Part shown: positions 11,372 through 22,688 of the stretch, piece by piece
How positions within the stretch are numbered: position 1 is the stretch's first letter
How the letters are laid out: every line of letters begins with the position of its first letter
Assembly: GCF_000143535.2 (NCBI RefSeq)
Contig: NC_037310.1
Location: forward strand, 2,418,001-2,482,000
Origin: Botrytis cinerea B05.10
Lineage: Eukaryota > Ascomycota > Leotiomycetes > Helotiales > Sclerotiniaceae
Direction: 5' to 3'
DNA: 64,000 nucleotides
Made by a program: the position numbers and the translations under genes
The notes under the pieces: generated by a model
What the model was told of the DNA's origin: nothing
The model's database searches: none
The model's input: only the letters and a program-made list of their open reading frames with translations

Positions 11372-12901
11372 ACGCGCGACTTTTCTATTCGTATCTGATA
11401 GATCAGTAGGAAGAAGAGTTTTGAAGATGTTGAGATGTAAATGTTCAGAAGGAATTCATTGAGGTGGGAAGTTTAAAAATTGTGGAGTTGTGTTTTGGTG
11501 TGACAGATGGATAGTCCAAAGTCAAAAAAGATACACCAAGTGGGAAAAAAAGGTTGAATGCCGCTTTGTTCTCTGGGAATCGCGCTAATGTTGTGTTGGA
11601 ATTATGTAATTGGTCAATTGTGTGGGTTTACGGTGCTCATCGAAAAAAAGTAAGGAAAAAAAGAAGTGAAGATAGAAAAAATTAAGCGAATGGTGATGGG
11701 AGTGATGGGAGAGAAGGGAGAGAAGGGAGAGAAGGAAAGATTAGAAAGCCGATGACGGACTTGAGAGCACGGAATAGTAAAAGGGACTAGAAGAACCACC
11801 TGGTGAACCAATGAAGATCGCCAGAAGCTTCAATTGTAAAACGCAATTCGATTTCTTAATGCTTTGATTCCCAGCCGGCATTGGCCAATGGCATTATAAA
11901 TATCACATCTTATCTTTCCCGTTCGGGGATTTTGGGACCATCACACATCACATCGCAACAACGTAGATCCAGGAGACGACGGGGAGGAGGTAAAAGCAGC
12001 GTCCCGTTTATACCTCAAAGAGTTTCAACATTTTCTGCGATGGAGATGGCATCAGCATCGTCAATCGGCACGGAGGAGGAGGGGGGCACGTGGGAGGAAT
12101 GCACAGTACGTACAGGACATTGTGCAGACTGAGTATCATCTAGGTAAGGAGTACGTACCTATTGCTATTGATCATTGATATGCAGACATGTAGCAGAATC
12201 CTCTATTGTGCCTTCTTCTTTTCCCCAGCCATACGTGAAAGAAAGCCAAGCACGCAAAGGTAGCATCGCATTGTCATCCGGAAAGAGCACATCGGAAAAT
12301 TCTACTTCATCATCGACCCATCCATCCATTTCACGTTTTCATCCAGACTCCATAGATCGATCAACAATAACACGCAGACCCGAGAAAATTTGCAAATTCT
12401 GCACACGTTTGGCCCCATCTCAACCCATCCCACCCCATCCCACCACTCATTCATTGCTGAGCTGTATTGTATGCACTCTGTCCGCCAAAGAAAATCAGGG
12501 GCTGCGAGAAAAGAACCCCGCCATGTGGCTGGGGCTGCTGGGCGTACGAGTAAGAGCAGAGCAAATTAGGTCATGCGAATTACCAACTTCTTCGCTTCTC
12601 GGGAATTCCTTGGTCAACGACACACATACTTCCCCAGGTATCCGAGAAACATTACATCCGTCCGAGAAAACTACGGTACTACCAAGAGTCTGTATGTATG
12701 GTAGTGGTACAACATTGGTATTATCTCAAGCACCCAACTGATCATAGGTACCAGGTATTGAGAGTCACTGCGAGTATTTTCTATCATTACAATCAAATCA
12801 TCTTACAACTCGACGGGCGATAGCCCTTCTCATCTGCGGTGAAACTCTCTAGCTATGTATAGAGAACTTCACCTGTTAAAATCTTACTTCTCCTTTGCTT
12901 C
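11372..12901. other. arg-2 promoter and 3' flank of the Acinus-like gene
   Basis: No coding gene is supported. A GGGAGAGAA triplet repeat lies at 11707-11734, within the region expected to hold the arg-2 core promoter. Plus-strand frames such as 12175-12741 lack domains and are probably spurious. Confidence 0.5.
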
Positions 12902-14911
12902 TCAATAACGTCTATCTTGATCTCGGGGTGGTCCTCTGTAGCTGTCATAAGATCCTCTATCATAACCTCTGTCGTAGCCTCGATCACCCCCCCTACCTCC
13001 ATATCCATACCCGCGACCACCACCACCACCACCACCACCACCCCCACCTCTACCTTGGTAACGTCCTGGACGCTGATTTCTTGGCCCCCGGTGACCCGAT
13101 GGAGGTCTGATGCCCGAGAAGATTTCTTTTCCACGATCAACAAATCTGTCATGATCCTCAAATGTATATCTGTTGATATCTTGTCCAGTATGACGTAGAG
13201 TATCCTTAGTGGTAATGGCTGCAATTGCATCTAGTCGCCTATTGACCAATTCTTCTGATGCGGGCTGCCAGTACAGCGTTGGTTGTGTTGTAGTAGATTT
13301 AAAAAGCTCCGACAAGTTTCGCACAGGTGCAGCTCTTGGACCGCCTAAGCTTCTAGGTCCAGATGGTGCTCCTTCGATACCCCTTGAAGGTCCTGTCGGC
13401 GCAGAAAATGGAATCGATTGCTTTCTGGCAGACATCATTTGAGGATCCCCCGTAGATTCCTGCAAGACAGCAGTAACTTGACGATCACCGTCATTTTCTA
13501 TCTCCTCATAGACTACCTCCCACTTTTTCGTATTCCGCCCAGCGCCGGATGCTTGTTCTTGATCGATCCATTCTTTAACTTTTTCGTCTGGTATGAAATC
13601 CACCCACAATGCTTTGCGATTAGGCTCATCAGGCCAGACACGATCGTGCATTACGCTGCGAACTCTTGCTGCGGCAGAGAGCGTTTTAAATTGAACGAGC
13701 GCATGAGTGCGGACGCGATCGATGTGGAAATGTAAAATCGCATCTGGATCTGGATCACTGCCAGGTGGAGTAGCCAAAGTTGTGAGATAATCATGAAGTC
13801 GAGGTTCTTGAAGTGGCCGAACGAAGTTGCGGATATATAGAGCTGAAGTTGCAGGATGAATAGCGGGAGTAATCGGATTGTATGATGCCTCATCCTCTAC
13901 AGGCTCTTGCGAATAATGTCGCATTTCTGTGTCTTCATTCGACTTCTGTGGAGGGGAAAATAAATTTTTGAATCTCGAATCGCGTGGCCGTGAGAGTTCC
14001 GGTGAAGCTGTCACGAGTTCACCATGAGGCTGAGGCTCTTCAATATCGATGTCCATTTTATTGGCTTCTTCCTCATTTGTATTGGAAACTGCCTGCTCGA
14101 CGATTACTTCTTCTTTAGAGTCATCGATAATTGTAGGTCCATCTTCACCCATTGTCACCTCCTTCGATTCAACGTTAACTTCGCCTGTATCAACCGCATT
14201 GTGTTTCTCCACCCATTCCGCATCCTCATTGGAAGTCGCAACTTCTTCGATATTGTCGCTTGGCCGAGCTCGTTTTCGAGAAATATCAGTGGCTGTAGGC
14301 GCTGGACTTTGTGATCTGCGCTTTCTCTTTTGTCGATCTTCAATTGCTTCTCGAGGTTCCACGGAGAGCTCGGCGGAGCGATTACCCTCAGGTTGTTCGG
14401 GTGGCTGAGATGTAGCTTGCGAAGGAGGCAGGGAAGATTCCGTCGTATCTATTGGTTGTGCAGGCTGAATTTCCTCTTCTTCCTTTGTTTCATCTGAGGG
14501 GTGTTGTTCATCATCTGGAGCCGAAGTTGACGTAGTCTCCGCCTCCTTCAAATCGACAGGCTCAATGGTCGGATCTGTTTGTTGCTCTGCGGAAATTTCA
14601 GGGGGTGAGGTTTGGGGTTCGCTATTCTCAGGAATTGTGTTTCCTTGCGATTCTTCTGTGTTGTCAAGTCTGGACTCTGTGCCAATGTCGAAAGATGTTT
14701 GTGTGGGTGAAATTGTGTCTGGAGATGTCGTAGACTCTGGGTTTATTTTGCTCGCATCATCCTGTATTGTCATGTCGCTTTCCGACTCATTTTCGTTCTC
14801 TGCAGATATAAGTCGAGCGACAAGAGCAGGTTTGAGACCAGTTTGGGGAAGGCCTCGTTTTTTCAACTCTGCCTTCAGGTCAACGACCTTCAATTTATTC
14901 CAATCAGTCAT
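12902..14911 (-). CDS. Acinus-like SAP and RRM protein (ASAP/PSAP complex scaffold)
   Basis: A single-exon frame of 669 aa from the ATG at 14911; the upstream codon at 14929 is TTG and is not used. Domains in order: an N-terminal SAP motif (about residues 4-38, WNKLKVVDLKAELKKRGLPQ) for nucleic acid binding; a long acidic, Ser/Thr/Pro-rich region with a basic bipartite signal near 195 (RQKRKRRS); a divergent RRM (about 355-440, starting ALYIRNFVRPLQ); and the RSB motif (about 532-555, RNLSELFKSTTTQPTLYWQP), by which Acinus holds RNPS1 and SAP18. The tail has a pure Gly run and Gly-Tyr-Arg-Asp repeats of RGG type. The order SAP-RRM-RSB is the signature of Acinus. It is expected in the nucleus, linked to the exon junction complex and splicing. 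Confidence 0.87.
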   Translation of the reverse strand: MTDWNKLKVVDLKAELKKRGLPQTGLKPALVARLISAENENESESDMTIQDDASKINPESTTSPDTISPTQTSFDIGTESRLDNTEESQGNTIPENSEPQTSPPEISAEQQTDPTIEPVDLKEAETTSTSAPDDEQHPSDETKEEEEIQPAQPIDTTESSLPPSQATSQPPEQPEGNRSAELSVEPREAIEDRQKRKRRSQSPAPTATDISRKRARPSDNIEEVATSNEDAEWVEKHNAVDTGEVNVESKEVTMGEDGPTIIDDSKEEVIVEQAVSNTNEEEANKMDIDIEEPQPHGELVTASPELSRPRDSRFKNLFSPPQKSNEDTEMRHYSQEPVEDEASYNPITPAIHPATSALYIRNFVRPLQEPRLHDYLTTLATPPGSDPDPDAILHFHIDRVRTHALVQFKTLSAAARVRSVMHDRVWPDEPNRKALWVDFIPDEKVKEWIDQEQASGAGRNTKKWEVVYEEIENDGDRQVTAVLQESTGDPQMMSARKQSIPFSAPTGPSRGIEGAPSGPRSLGGPRAAPVRNLSELFKSTTTQPTLYWQPASEELVNRRLDAIAAITTKDTLRHTGQDINRYTFEDHDRFVDRGKEIFSGIRPPSGHRGPRNQRPGRYQGRGGGGGGGGGGGRGYGYGGRGGDRGYDRGYDRGSYDSYRGPPRDQDRRY

Positions 14912-15396
14912 TGTAAATGGTGTGTGCAAGTCAACTTAATAATTGCGCATTGCTGGAAAACTCAATTGAATGGGATTTATGTAATTGTGTTCTTGATGGG
15001 ATACTGTTCTGTCTTCAATCTGTCGTAGAATTAGAAATTAGAAATTGTATCCTGCAAACAATTTATCAAAGCCCGGAATCAAATTCAACGCGTCAGGATC
15101 ACGTCTGATCCTTGCAAAATGTTACGGAACCATCCGAACTATGCCACATGGATGAGGTCCATTACCTAAGGCGGACTGGTACTTTTGCCTTAAAATCGAG
15201 GCTTCACAATCATGGGCACTTTTGTCTTGCGCTTCGATTCCAGCTGGAAGACATCTTGATGGATACCTCATCTCATGAAACCAATTATCGAGTACTATCG
15301 AGTCTGCGTAGATATCACCATGCATGTGAATTCAAGGCGCGCCCATTATGGATTATGTATGTCTATTATATTTTACTTTCTTTTTCGACTAAACAG
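14912..15396. other. Acinus-like promoter and rhodopsin-domain gene 3' flank
   Basis: About 485 bp between two minus-strand genes. I see no gene and no clear motif. Confidence 0.5.
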
Positions 15397-17132
15397 TTAT
15401 ACTGCATGGCCTATATCTTGTCGACTCTCTGTTCTCGGACTGCTCCTCCCTGTCCTCGAACTACTCCTCCCCGTTCTCGAACTGCTCCTCCCTTGTTCCC
15501 CCAAATCGCCCCCCGACTCAATTACAGTGACGGTTGTCGTATTCTTGACACGTCCTTCTCTGGGGTTTTGTTGCTCATTTCTCACACTCACTTCTCTGCT
15601 TTCCCATATTTCCAGCCTATCATCAACAGTTAGTTCGTTTTCTACCATGTAGACGACCAAGTCCGAAAGATGCAAACATCTGAATTGAGATGTCAAGGAC
15701 ACAAGAAACTTACCCTATTGCTCCATCTGAAATATCTTGTGTGCTCCCGTGTATTATTACATCTCTACTTTCACTTCTATACATCGAGTTGTCTCTTTTA
15801 TTTCCGAATCTTGAACTGGTCGCATTCATCAAGTATCTCTTCGGAGCCGTTTTGCTCTTTGACTTGGTGCCATCACTAGTTCCAGACCACGATCTCCAAC
15901 CAAATAGTTTTCTTGCTAACGGCCAACACATCGGTATATTGGTCACAAACATCACAGTTGATGCTTCTCTTATATACCACTTTATTAACCAATATTAGCG
16001 TTTTGAAGACAGAAACAGTTAATGGAACTTACGTAGGTCCACATCACACCAAAAGGGTGTACGAAGGAATAATATTTGTTAGCTGCAGCAGATATGATGG
16101 CAAATATGCCGAGAGAGAAGACGCTGATGAGAAGAGCTTTCCTAAACATGCTGTCAGTAAATCGCACAAACGGATGACTGAGACCAAAGGAAGCAAAAAA
16201 CGAACTTCATAGTAGGGAGCTGTGCCTTGATAACCATCGGCATTGGTAGAAACAACATCATGAGATCGGAACTGATGTTGAACGTTGCGTTTACTATCAA
16301 GTGATGGAGAGCTGTTGAGCATTGCTCTGTAATCTTCATATTAGTCTACTATCTCGAAAGAAAAGGCATCGCTTCGGACGAACCATTAGGAGTAGGGACT
16401 GCCCAATAGTTTGAGAATGGTCGACACCATACCCCAAAATAAAGAACCTCCATGACCAACAAGCTTGTACCCACGTATGTGGCGACTAGTTTTACAATGA
16501 AACTGTGGGGTTTAATACCCTGCCTATATCTTTCATTAATATAGCTAACAGACGACGTTGGGAGGGGGACATACATCATCTGCATATACATCAACAACAA
16601 ACAAGTTTTGCCACCCCAGATCGTCATGATCATTGACTGTTCCACTACAAGCACGAGTTTGCTGCCTTTCACACGAGATGCAATTGATTCGGGAGTGAGC
16701 TATTGAGCTACCGTCAGCTCTCCAGTTTGGAAGACTTTGGATTAGAACACGAACTTGTGGAATATCAGATGGTAGAATCAGATTTGTATCTAAATTGAAT
16801 ACAATATTTATAGATATCATGAGAGTAGTGTAGAAGAGCTATGATGTGTGTTAGATTTGAAAAACTGATTTGAAATAGGTATCACTTACAAACACGACGA
16901 GCATGACATAATCTTGTAGTTGGTAACCCTTTACCGACCCAAGTTGTAGCCATCTCGAAATACTGAGAAGAAGACTCGTTAGTTCTCACTGTGGTCGGGA
17001 GGACAGCATCAACCTCAAAATCACGGTGGACGAGATGCTACTGTCAATGCGTGATAATACATACTATCTGAGGATTAAAATCAGCACCACAAACGGGTAC
17101 CAAATCGCCGCTTCTACCAATAGTGAATGCAT
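15397..17132 (-). CDS. Rhodopsin-domain (SAT4/PTH11-like) seven-TM protein, nine exons
   Basis: Nine exons whose phases all close: 17132-17065, 16962-16890, 16838-16755, 16699-16575, 16523-16384, 16326-16206, 16141-16033, 15979-15714 and 15679-15397, giving 422 aa. The order of motifs matches the fungal rhodopsin-domain family (without a CFEM domain): TM1 (WYPFVVLILILRY), QLQDYVMLVVF, LTPESIASRVKGSKLVLVVE, TIWGGKTCLLLMY, YFGVWCRPFSNYWAVP, NATFNISSDLMMLFLPMPM, FSLGIFAIISAAANKYYSF and REASTVMFVTNIPM. The cytoplasmic tail is Ser/Arg-rich, with three copies of GRSSSRT near the end. Such proteins sit in the plasma membrane; some PTH11 relatives sense surfaces, but the ligand here is unknown. Three introns begin with the uncommon GTTCGT. 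Confidence 0.86.
15431..15493 (-). repeat. Three 21-bp coding repeats (GRSSSRT)
   Basis: Three adjacent 21-bp units differing at a few bases, each encoding seven residues like GRSSSRT in the tail of the rhodopsin-domain protein. The length is a multiple of three, so copy-number change would keep the frame. Confidence 0.85.
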
Positions 17133-18023
17133 TTTGTGTTTCTCGGTCGTTTTTCAATCACGGTTCCCCTATGCAATATCCCGCAAGAGAATTCTCGTGC
17201 ATGTACCGGTAATTCTTATATCATGATAGGCTCGAACGAAGGAAGTATTAAGCGCATCCAACGAAATTAATTAAAGGGATGGCGATCGGGACAAAATTCG
17301 AGGGAGACAGCACATGAAATGCAAGATGAGAGAATGGGTAAAATAGCCAACTTTCAGTGGGAAGTTTATTCTTGTATACCAAGAATTAACATTTCCGGGA
17401 GCACGTCTCTAAGATGAAATGGAAGATCACGAGCAGAGATAAGAGCGCGCTAGAAGCAATTTTGATACTTCTAGCTTGGACGTCAAAAGATTCGCTATGA
17501 CTTTTATCGCCGAAAAATGTTATTTCACATGGCAAATACTCCTTGCCACAGTGCCATAGGGAGTATGGAATCGCGTCTTTCCTTATCAATGTTCGGAAAT
17601 ATAGCTGTTATGGGTTTAGGCGTCGTTGGCTTGATCGATGTGGTTTCACATATCGAGTTTCATTTGTGTTCGAAGTATTAAATTTGTATATATTCATTCG
17701 ATCACCCGTCATTCACGTAGATACAAATGTCTAAATCTGTACCTCATCTCCCGTTCTTCTCTTTCTACCCCTTCTTTTACTTTATTCCATTCATACTTTC
17801 AACAAGGCCTCACTGAACTCCACTCTCCCCCCCAGATCGACATTCTTCGCCCAAGACCACCCACTCTCCATTCCGCTTCCCCATCACACAATATTCCCTA
17901 TCGGATTATCCCATCGAATCAGCACAGCCCTCGCGCTCATAATCAGAGACAATACAGATCTAGAAAATAAAACGTAGTTTCAATCAACTCATGCATCCCG
18001 CCCTATTCAGGGGTCTTGCTAGT

Positions 18024-18074
18024 ACACAACACGGATTCCCTAACGCTTTCCTGCTAAGCGAGTTGTGTTAGGGA
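18024..18074. repeat. Overlapping inverted repeats with TCCCTAAC/GTTAGGGA arms
   Basis: TCCCTAAC at 18037-18044 is complementary to GTTAGGGA at 18067-18074, with GCTT/AAGC arms inside. ACACAAC at 18024-18030 can pair instead with GTTGTGT, which overlaps the right arm. Two mutually exclusive hairpins are therefore possible. No tRNA fold is formed. Confidence 0.5.
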
Positions 18075-18319
18075 GACTGGGCAATCTGACTGGTCTGGGT
18101 ATGTAAATAGAACGTAGGGCCAAGCCTCGCGGTTCGTGGCTTACTCCGTATTCCATTGACAGAAGTGGACATGCGGGTATGATGTCGGAGGCGGAGGGAA
18201 AGATGGTGTATTCGTGCGCGCTGGAATGACATAAATTCATACGGATTTGTCTTGCGTAGATAACAGTAGCGACGCGGTGTTCAATATTGATCAATAACCT
18301 TTTTTGCTAATGACAAGCA

Positions 18320-18349
18320 GACTCGACTCGAACCGACTCGACTCGAGTC
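18320..18349. repeat. Duplicated GACTCGACTCGA block
   Basis: Two perfect copies of GACTCGACTCGA separated by ACC and followed by GTC, which makes the right end palindromic. It lies in non-coding DNA. Confidence 0.8.
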
Positions 18350-19332
18350 AAAATGTGAACTACACTGAATCATTCTTGGATGCTTCGGATGGAAAAAAGA
18401 GAAAAAAAAAAAGAAAACCATAAGGTTCCGTCGGATTTTCACAACTTCAAAATTAAATAGTTCAAAGTTTATATTATTTAAGATTGGTGATTCACAATTT
18501 CAGGGCCATGGGTACTAATGATGATTGGTGAGACCCAGGAGAGTTACGAGTAAATCATCGCACTAAATAGCCATACACCGTATAACGTCAATGTAAGCGA
18601 GAGGGAAAATACACCTTGATGTATACGCTCCCCATAATAATCAAGCTTCTAAGAGAGTCAAGACATCTCATCAAATTAACAAATTTAATTTAATTATATT
18701 GATGCTATCAAACCTTTCTTTCTTGGGCTCTGGATATATGACGATGATCTGGAATTATTGGAGGGATGATTTACAAATTCTAAATAACCTTCTCGTAATG
18801 TACGGAGGGTGCCACTATAGGAAGGTGATGTTCAGTAGGGAGACAAAGTTTGACAGTAAAGAAGTTGGGGAAGATCGACGTCGACAAATTAGCTTTTTTG
18901 AAAAGTTTGGGTCGCTGGGGGGTATCGGAAGTGGGATGTGTACTTCGGACAGATATTCAACCTACGGAGCAGGACACACTTTTCCAACGGTATTCGGGCA
19001 GTGTTGGGTTGGCTTTGGCTCGCGATATCATGTGAGTATTGCGCGTTCATTATAATTCAACCATGGGGTAATGCACAAAGTTTGGTTCTGCGAAGTATGC
19101 GATATCAATGAATTGGGCAGAAGGCATAGCATCATCAACAGGGAGAGCTCCTTCAAGCATCAAGCACAGAGCGCTGATTTCGCACTGAATCTATCTCTCG
19201 TCATAGATCCACTGAAATGGTGAGGGTAGACTTGATCATTCCTAACTTCTACTCATGTCTAAAGCCCTTCGCCTGATCCTGTAATTCGTACATATTTACA
19301 CCCATTTTCGTCTATGGTCGTTTCCCATCCCT

Positions 19333-20294
19333 TTATAATGCGCCTAGTTCCTTCAATTTGGAGATCATTCCATCCACATCGTCGACTTTACCACCTCCTT
19401 GTCTTGGCGGTGGTTCTATATCCATGTTGTTAGTAGATATCCAGTATACCCACCCGCGCTCGAAACATCAAATGCCTGCATAAAAGGATTAACTTACCAA
19501 TGACCTTCAAAGTCTTCAGTCTTTTGGTACCATCCACGCCCCAATCACCAAGTGTAGATTTCTCTAACTTCTTCTTCTTTGCCTTCATAATACTCTGCAA
19601 GCTCGCATATCTCGGTTCGTTCAATCTCAAATCTGTTGTAATGACCATAGGCAATTTGCCCCTCACCACATCCGTTCCGCCATCCACCTCCTTCGTAACC
19701 TCAACTATATCTCCATCCTTGAACACTACCTTACTCGCCTGCGTCGCTTGACTCCATCCCAATAACCCTGCCAACATTTGTCCTGTCTGCCCCGCATCGT
19801 CATCAATACTTTGTTTCCCCAAAAACACCAAATTGCTCTTCTCCTTCTCCACAACCTTTTGTAACAGTTTCGCTACTCCCAATGGTTCTAATTCTTCTCC
19901 ATCTTTCATCTCAACTAGTAAGCTGCGGTCGGCACCCATAGCCATAGCTGTACGTAGAATATCTTGCGATTTGGTCGGTCCGGCGGAAAATGCGAGGATT
20001 TCTTCGACGCCCCCGGGCGCGGATTTCTTCTCACGAATTCGTACAGATTCTTCGATTGAGAGTTCGTCGAAAGGGTTCATGCTGTGTTTGACGCCATTGG
20101 TCTCTATGGCTGTCTGGGCTTTGTTGACGCGGGGTTTGACCTGTTGTGTTTGGGTTGGTTAGAACTATTTTTTTTATTTTGCGCAGCGTAATCCAAGGGA
20201 TTGAATTTGCTGTTAAAAATCCGGAGAGGACAGGAATACGGACCGCATAGTCAATAACCCTCTTTACGGGTACAAGGATTCTTAGGGCGGACAT
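19333..20294 (-). CDS. Electron transfer flavoprotein beta subunit
   Basis: The mitochondrial matrix ETF beta subunit pairs with ETF alpha to carry electrons from acyl-CoA and other dehydrogenases to ETF-ubiquinone oxidoreductase. Exons are 20294-20244, 20140-19498 and 19415-19333, giving 258 aa, the usual size. The first exon encodes MSALRILVPVKRVIDYA; the second continues VKPRVNKAQTAIETNG and VKHSMNPFDELSIEE. The family signature region (VVRGKLPMVITTDLRLNEPR) and the tail KKKLEKSTLGDWGVD are intact. The last exon encodes a conserved Gly-rich, Lys-containing end. The first 5' splice site is GTCCGT and the second is GTAAGT. The start at 20294 matches the known N-terminus of the family; the longer frame to 20441 is not needed. 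Confidence 0.95.
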
Positions 20295-20950
20295 GTTTGT
20301 AGTAGGGGCGTTGAAAAGTACGTTTGTCGTCGTGGAAGAATCACAGTTTGAAGCTCTTGATGATGAAGGACCGACCGGTTTCGCTCGGCCTAAGCTTCCC
20401 CACACCAACCCGCTTCCTCGGTAGATTAGTGTCACGTGCATGGCGGTTCCTGAAATCTTTATGGCTGTGATTTTTCCTCTTAACTCTTCATTTATTGCGA
20501 GAATTACTTTTTTCAGACTGTATACTGGTATATCATTATTAAATTGGTATCTGGTCCCAATATGAAGTTGTTGGAAGTAAGAAAGAAGAAAATCACGGCA
20601 TTGTTTTTACCCCCTGGCCCTATAGCACCCCTCTACCAGCTGTAAGCTGGAGTATGTTGACAGCATCAATATTCTACGAACGTCTGACATAGAAAGGACT
20701 ATTCAGCACAGGATAACTCGCAGATGAGGGTTGAATCGTATCAACTTGTCTGGGTGGTAACGTTGGTTCTCACTGAGGTCATGCAACGTAGTCCTTTCAG
20801 AGAACTACACTGTGGTCTTGGTTTGCAAGACAGATATATAAATAGAGAATTGATCATTCTAGGATATCCTATGATAAACTGTTTTACGATTGACTAAACC
20901 TCTTCAGAAATCCATAAAATCATCATAAACATTAACATTACCATCCCTTC
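20295..20950. other. ETF beta promoter and esterase 3' flank
   Basis: About 650 bp between minus-strand genes. No gene or distinct motif is seen. Confidence 0.5.
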
Positions 20951-22688
20951 TCAATTTCCGGTATAAGTAAGACAAGCGTCCTCAATTCCTGCCTTTGGCG
21001 TCGCATAATGCGTAATCAAAGTACCATTTTGCTTACCTCCCAGTATCTCCACGCTGCCCTCTCCGTATTTAGGCCACCCCGCGTTACTCAGGCCATTCTC
21101 AGGATCCCTTGCGAACGCCAACCAAAGATCCTGCATTACCTCACTAGTGTCCTTCTGGAACCGGGTTCCATCTCCACCAACATCAGCATATGTTCCAAAT
21201 ATCATGGGCAGCTCACTAGAATGATACGCTCCCATGAAGGGGAGTGGCGAGAGATTACTGAAGTTGCCGGAATATTCAAAACGGTAGGTTGTTGCGTTGA
21301 GGGATTGTCGGATTTGCGCTTCGGCTACGACGCCGCAACGGACGTGTAACGTGGCGGCCAATTCCTTTTCGGGGGCTGGTCCCTCGATGTTAGGAGGGCC
21401 GGAGGAGAGTGCAGCGGTGGATGCTCCATCAATCTGTGATTTGACATGTTAGTAGGCCTTATTCTAGAGGGGGGGCTCTTGCTAGTGAGAAAGCAAGAAA
21501 GAACAGAATGAAAAAGAGCTTACCAAGTTATGTCCCAAGATTTTGGGTAGCTTTGCGTAATGTCCAGAGAGATATGCCGCGGTATAGTTCGCAAATGTGT
21601 TGTTATTATCATTATACGACTGGAAAACCAACGCAGGCGTCTTGCCAGCATCAGTCCAGTACTGAATAAACGCCTCGATATCAGCTTGGGGATAAGTGCT
21701 CATACACTCGACCTGACTAGTGGTATTACCAGTACACCCAAGCTCATTCGCCAAAAAGGTAAAGTTCGAGTGAGTGGTATCAGTATAAATGGTATGGACA
21801 CCTTGACCCTCGACAGCGCCAGAATCTTGGATAAATCCAGTGACAATTGGATCATCCGGCCAACCGATACTGAGGGCCCCAGTCAGAGTAGCACCAGCTG
21901 ATTGACCCCAGAGTACCATGCGCGAAGGATCACCACCAAATGCGGCAATATTGTCTCGAATCCATTCGAGGGCAGCTCTAGCATCAAATATGTAGAGCCC
22001 AGCATTCTCGGTTGGTGTGTTTGGTTGACCGAAAAAGTTCAATCTGTATTGCAATGAGACGACGATATGAGATTGAGTACGTTGGACCCATCGCTGTGGA
22101 TTCTGGTAAGGCACAGATGAACCACCTGTGGTCTGACCACCTCCATAAATCCAAACGATTACGGGGACTTTGTCCTCAGTTGGGTACAACGGTGCCCAAA
22201 CGCTGACGCTCAGACAATCATCTCCGTTGACACCTTGGATAAAATATTCACGTCTCACGTCAGTGTAGACAGATGCAGCGGTTGCTTCGTATTGGGGGCA
22301 GTTAGGGCCGAATGCATCGGCTTGGATGATTTGTTGCGCTGCGGATGCGGGAAGTGGTTGTGCTTTTCGGAAGCGATTTTTGCCGAATGTTGATTGTGCG
22401 TATGGAATACCTAGAAAGTGTCGGGTTAAGGGAACACTTTCGTTGATGGCACCATGAACTTATCGAAATATTAGTCAAATTTCTGCCCGGCTATCTTTTT
22501 GATCCATGGTGGTCGCTAAACTACTTACCAATTCCACTGGATGTTTGAACCACAAGCGGAGCTTTAATACTGAAAGTCTCAGAATCACTCGTGCTTCTTG
22601 GTCCTAAGACTATTGGTCCTGCATTTGCAAGAAATGATCCAGAGCCAATAGCCAACACAGAAGATACAACTTTAACCAATCCAACCAT
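20951..22688 (-). CDS. Secreted type-B carboxylesterase/lipase
   Basis: Exons 22688-22529, 22410-21524 and 21433-20951 give 509 aa with closed phases. The N-terminus (MVGLVKVVSSVLAIGSGSFL, then ANA) is a signal peptide. The alpha/beta-hydrolase carries the type-B hallmarks: DDCLSVSVWAP (signature 2), an oxyanion loop in VIVWIYGGGQTTGG, the nucleophile elbow FGGDPSRMVLWGQSAG with Ser in GQSAG, and the catalytic His region AYHSSELPMIFGTY. Several Asn-X-Ser/Thr sites suggest N-glycosylation. It would hydrolyse ester substrates outside the cell; the exact substrate cannot be told. The chosen ATG is the one that opens the signal peptide; an upstream in-frame extension to 22814 is unlikely. Confidence 0.92.

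Larger units (their letters stand above)
17133..19332. other. 2.2-kb intergenic region
   Basis: No gene is supported. The region contains a telomere-unit-like inverted repeat (18024-18074) and a short GACTCG repeat cluster (18320-18349). The frame at plus 18699-19055 shows no domain or signal and I do not call it. Confidence 0.5.

Noticed and set aside
13018..13045. CCA repeat as a non-coding microsatellite
   Set aside because: It encodes the Gly run in the tail of the Acinus-like protein on the minus strand.
12912..14929. Start of the Acinus-like protein at 14929
   Set aside because: The codon is TTG; the first ATG with the SAP domain immediately after it is at 14911.
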